A stretch of 9,513 nt of DNA, taken from NCBI GenBank assembly GCA_016202915.1, contig JACQNT010000178.1, positions 1 to 9,513 on the forward strand, in the 5' to 3' direction. This document shows positions 6,900 to 9,513 of the stretch, piece after piece. Positions within the stretch are counted from its first letter, which is position 1. Each line of letters starts with the position of its first letter. The notes below the pieces were generated by a model that saw nothing but the letters and a program-made list of their open reading frames with translations, made no database searches and was not told where the DNA came from. The position numbers were made by a program, and so were the translations under genes. The DNA comes from Acidobacteriota bacterium. Its GTDB lineage: Bacteria > Acidobacteriota > Polarisedimenticolia > Gp22-AA2.

Positions 6900-7936
6900 G
6901 CCGCAGCCTCCCCGCGGAGCTCTCCCGGCGCCGCGATCCCGCGCCGCCGGTCGGAGAGGGCTGCCTCCAGGCCGAGAAGGAGGATCGCCACGACCAGCGG
7001 GATCTGGTAGCGCTCCTCGTACGCCGTGTGCAGCCGGCCGGTGAGGCTCTTCTGGTCCATCGCCGCGATCTCCTCGTAGACCCGGCGCAGCTCGATCCCC
7101 TCCGGGGTCGAACGGAAGTACTTCCCCCCTGTGGCCAGGGCGATCGATTCCAGGACGCTCTCCCCGAGGCGGCTGGTCACCTTCCTGCTCTCCCGGTCCT
7201 CCTTGTAACCGACCACCTCGCCGCGCGCGTTGCGGAGCGGGATCGGCTCGCCGCCGGGACCACCGACCCCGACCGTGTAGATGGTAACTCCATCCGCCGC
7301 CGCCGCGCGCGCCGCGGCCTGAACGTCCCCTTCGTGATCCTCTCCGTCCGTGATGAGGACCAGGACCTTGTAGCGCCGCTCGGTCGGCGAGAAGGCGCGC
7401 AGGGCGGTGGCGATCGCCTCCGCGATCGCCGTTCCCCGCACCGGGATCAGGTCGGTGTCCAGCACATCCACGAAGATGCCGGCCGCGGCATGATCCAGGG
7501 TGAGAGGACAGGCCATGTACGCCGCGCCGGAGAACGCCACGATCCCGACGCGATCGCCGCGCGACAGGTCGATGAAGGAGGAGACCGCGGCCCGCGCCTG
7601 GGCCAGGCGGTTCGGCTTGACGTCCTCCGCCAGCATGCTCAGGGAGGTGTCCACCGCCAGGATGACGTCCACCCCGCGCCGGCTGACCGTCTCCATCTTC
7701 GCGCCCCACTGGGGCCTGGCCAGGGCCAGGATCAGGAAGAAGGCGGCGATCAGCACGAGGGCCGCCCGGATCACGCGTCTCTCCGTGCTGCCCGCCTGCA
7801 CCAGCCGGTCGACGAGCCGCAGATCGCCGAACCTCCCCAGGGCGCGGCGCCGGCGGCGGAACGCCAGGACGAAGAGCCCGGCCAGGACGGGCAGTCCGAG
7901 GAGCAGCCAGAGGCAGCCCGGGGCGGCGAAGCGCAT
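6896..7936 (-). CDS. batB: BatB: membrane-anchored VWA-domain protein
   Basis: BatB is one of the paired von Willebrand factor A proteins of the Bat system. The 346-residue protein has hydrophobic spans at about 9-26 and 56-73, the second followed by ARPQWG, which introduces the domain in this family. The VWA domain runs from about 89 to 290. Its MIDAS metal site looks complete: Asp96, Ser98 and Ser100 in DTSLS, Thr169 in RGTAI, and Asp197 in ITDGED. A last hydrophobic span (about 312-327) and a basic tail anchor the C-terminus, so the domain sits between membrane spans. The motif CPLTLD and the TGGKYFR phrase recur in BatA, showing common ancestry. The ATG overlaps the batA stop by 1 nt (TGATG), with GAGGAG 9 nt upstream. 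It probably binds a divalent metal and a protein ligand; the ligand is unknown. Confidence 0.92.
   Translation of the reverse strand: MRFAAPGCLWLLLGLPVLAGLFVLAFRRRRRALGRFGDLRLVDRLVQAGSTERRVIRAALVLIAAFFLILALARPQWGAKMETVSRRGVDVILAVDTSLSMLAEDVKPNRLAQARAAVSSFIDLSRGDRVGIVAFSGAAYMACPLTLDHAAAGIFVDVLDTDLIPVRGTAIAEAIATALRAFSPTERRYKVLVLITDGEDHEGDVQAAARAAAADGVTIYTVGVGGPGGEPIPLRNARGEVVGYKEDRESRKVTSRLGESVLESIALATGGKYFRSTPEGIELRRVYEEIAAMDQKSLTGRLHTAYEERYQIPLVVAILLLGLEAALSDRRRGIAAPGELRGEAAA
6907..6913 (-). promoter_or_regulatory. batC ribosome-binding site (GGGGAGG)
   Basis: This strong Shine-Dalgarno sequence lies 7 nt before the batC GTG at 6899, inside the last codons of batB. It fixes the GTG start, which also gives a proper signal peptide. 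Confidence 0.7.
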
Positions 7937-8934
7937 CAGGGGACGCTCCTCAGCACGGTCCACGCGAGCCCCAGTTCCGTCAGGATCAACAGCGCCCCCG
8001 GGTAGAGAAAAGAGGCGAACTGCTCGGTACGCCTGACGTAGCCGCGGACCTTCATCTCGGTCCTCTCCATTCGGTCGATCTTCTCGAAGATCCCCTTCAG
8101 GGCCCGGGCGTCGGTGGCCCGGAAGTACTGCCCGCCGGTCGCCGCGGCGATCTCCTGCAGTGTCTCCTCGTCGATGTCGGCGGAGACGTTGATGTAGCGG
8201 CGCCCGAGGATCGGGTCGTCGATCGGGTAGGGCGCCTCCCCCTCCGTGCCGACGCCGATTGCGTGGACCTTGATACCGAGGGCCTGGGCCAGGCGCGCGC
8301 CGCTCAGCGGATCGACCTGCCCGCGGTTGTTGCGGCCGTCGGTGAGCAGGATGATGACCTTGCTCTTCGCCCGCGCGTCCTTGAGACGGGCGACGGCGGT
8401 CGCCAGGCCCATGCCGATGGCGGTGCCGTCCTCCTCCCGCGGCGCGATGTCGACCTCGCGCAGGAGATCGAGCAGGACCCCGTAGTCGAGCGTCAGGGGA
8501 CAGCGGGTGTAGGCGTTGGCGGCGAACACCACCAGCCCGATGAGGTCGTTCCTGCGGCCCCGGACGAAGCCCGCCACCACGTCCTTGGCCACCGCCAGGC
8601 GGTTGCGCGGCTTGAAGTCCTCCGTGCGCATGCTCCCCGAGATGTCCACCGCCAGCGCGATGCTGATCCCTTCGGTCAGGATCTCCTCCTCGTGCTGGCC
8701 GGTCTGCGGCCGCGCGAACGCCACGATGAGCAGCGCTAACCCCGCCACCCGGAGGGCCGGGGGGAGGCGCCGCAGGCGGACGGCGAGCCCCGGCGGCATC
8801 GTCTGGAACGGCACGGTCCGCGGGAAGATCAGGCTCGCCTGGCGCCGGCGGCCGCGCAGCAGCAGCCAGCCCAGCGGAGCGAGCAGGAGCAGCAGCGCCA
8901 GGGCCGGCCACGGGTCCGCGAAACGGAAGGTCAT
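7936..8934 (-). CDS. batA: BatA: membrane-anchored VWA-domain protein
   Basis: BatA is the first VWA protein of the Bat operon. The 332-residue protein has an N-terminal span at about 10-26, then a basic patch and the LIFPRTVPF segment typical of the family's N-terminal region, then a second span at about 59-74 ending ARPQTG. The VWA domain covers about 89-290. Its MIDAS residues are all present: Asp97, Ser99 and Ser101 in DISGS, Thr171 in DGTAI, and Asp199 in LLTDGRNN. A final span (about 308-328) closes the protein. Length and topology are normal for BatA. Its ATG overlaps the stop of the upstream BatD-like gene as ATGA, and a G-rich run just before it may help initiation. BatA and BatB are probably an ancient tandem duplication. 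Known links to aerotolerance come from Bacteroides; other species use the operon in ways that are unclear. Confidence 0.92.
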   Translation of the reverse strand: MTFRFADPWPALALLLLLAPLGWLLLRGRRRQASLIFPRTVPFQTMPPGLAVRLRRLPPALRVAGLALLIVAFARPQTGQHEEEILTEGISIALAVDISGSMRTEDFKPRNRLAVAKDVVAGFVRGRRNDLIGLVVFAANAYTRCPLTLDYGVLLDLLREVDIAPREEDGTAIGMGLATAVARLKDARAKSKVIILLTDGRNNRGQVDPLSGARLAQALGIKVHAIGVGTEGEAPYPIDDPILGRRYINVSADIDEETLQEIAAATGGQYFRATDARALKGIFEKIDRMERTEMKVRGYVRRTEQFASFLYPGALLILTELGLAWTVLRSVP

Positions 8935-9513
8935 CGCCCGGCCCCCACCGCCTGCTCCGCCACCTCAGAGGCGGCCGGGGCCGGGCGCGTCTCGTCCACG
9001 AGCCGGTAGGCCCGCTCGACCGTGCCGCGGGTCTCCTCGGCCGCCGGGAGATACCTGGCGAACTTCACCAGGTCACATTCCCCCAGGAACTCGGCGGTGG
9101 CGGCCGCGATCCGCACCGGCAGGCGCACGGCGCGCAGCGCCTCCAGGATCTCGAAGGTCGTGCGCTCGAAGGTGTCGATCCCGTAGCGGCCCTCCAGGTA
9201 GCGCCTCAGGATCTCCGCCAAGTCGATGTAGAACTCCTTGATTCTCCCCTTCTCGAGGAGGCCGGAGGCGAGCAGCCGCTCCAGCTCGGCGTAGGCCGTC
9301 TCGTGCGGCGGGAGCGGCGGGACCGCCGGGGCCTCGAGGGCGACGGCGGGGCGCCGCCGGCGCCACCAGAGCCACGCCCCCGCCCCCAGCAGGCCCAGGG
9401 CCGCCAGGACCCAGGGCCACATCCGGCGTTCCGGCATCCGGGCGGGCGGCTTGATGTCGGCCGGCCGGGTGTCGCCCGTGCCCAGAACGGAGGCGCCTTC
9501 AAAGGGGAGCGCG
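8931..9513 (-). CDS. BatD-like single-span membrane protein (5' end beyond window)
   Basis: About 194 codons of the 3' part are visible. The frame is open to the window edge, and the residues before the first Met (…TGDTRPADIKPPAR) look like a real periplasmic juxtamembrane stretch, so I treat the ATG at 9437 as internal; it also lacks a ribosome-binding site. One span (about WPWVLAALGLLGAGAWLWW) is followed by RRRR, placing the tail in the cytoplasm. The tail (KEFYIDLAEILRRYLEGRYG … FLGECDLVKFA) aligns without gaps to the C-terminus of BatD. Such proteins lie between DUF58 and batA genes in many Bat operons and usually have a beta-rich extracytoplasmic N-terminal region; that part would be past 9513. 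Its stop overlaps the batA ATG as ATGA. Function is unknown; it is probably another scaffold of the Bat complex. Confidence 0.75.
   Translation of the reverse strand, partial: ALPFEGASVLGTGDTRPADIKPPARMPERRMWPWVLAALGLLGAGAWLWWRRRRPAVALEAPAVPPLPPHETAYAELERLLASGLLEKGRIKEFYIDLAEILRRYLEGRYGIDTFERTTFEILEALRAVRLPVRIAAATAEFLGECDLVKFARYLPAAEETRGTVERAYRLVDETRPAPAASEVAEQAVGAGR

Noticed and set aside
9435..9437. ATG as the true start of the gene upstream of batA
   Set aside because: The frame continues open to the window edge with plausible protein sequence, and no ribosome-binding site precedes this ATG.

Overview
This is a compact, very GC-rich stretch of a bacterial chromosome. About 99% of it is coding, and the only true intergenic gap is 53 bp (947-999). 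Signal peptides, a lipoprotein signal and a complete Bat (Bacteroides aerotolerance) operon point to a Gram-negative, environmental bacterium. The high GC, the abundant GTG starts and the type of sulfatase-like lipoprotein would suit Acidobacteriota or a neighbouring phylum. That placement is a guess, because no marker gene in the window settles it.

Layout: positions 1-946 (minus) hold most of a low-specificity threonine aldolase (ltaE), cut by the left edge. Divergent from it, 1000-2451 (plus) encodes a lipoprotein of the sulfatase / alkaline-phosphatase superfamily, preceded by a perfect TATAAT box only 9 nt from the ATG. From 9513 down to 2439 (minus) seven genes form one gapless operon: a BatD-like membrane protein (5' end missing), batA, batB, batC, batD, batE and hemW. 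Each junction overlaps by 4 nt (ATGA or GTGA) or 1 nt (TGATG), so translation is probably coupled throughout. hemW converges on the sulfatase-like gene, and the two coding regions overlap by 13 bp.

How the genes may work together: BatA and BatB are paired membrane-anchored von Willebrand A (VWA) proteins with intact metal-binding (MIDAS) residues. BatC and BatE are TPR proteins, and BatD is a large exported protein with one late membrane span. Together they probably form an envelope complex; moxR and a DUF58 gene usually lie upstream, which here would be beyond position 9513. HemW, a radical-SAM heme chaperone, is translationally coupled to the end of the operon, which may link envelope stress or oxygen tolerance to heme-enzyme maturation.

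I see no RNA genes, mobile elements, CRISPR arrays or phage genes. The window is mostly a recognisable known system. The points most worth a second look are the sulfatase-like enzyme with Thr in place of the formylglycine Cys, the homologous cytoplasmic module shared by BatD and the upstream partial protein, the fusion of hemW to the Bat operon, and the probably leaderless promoter.
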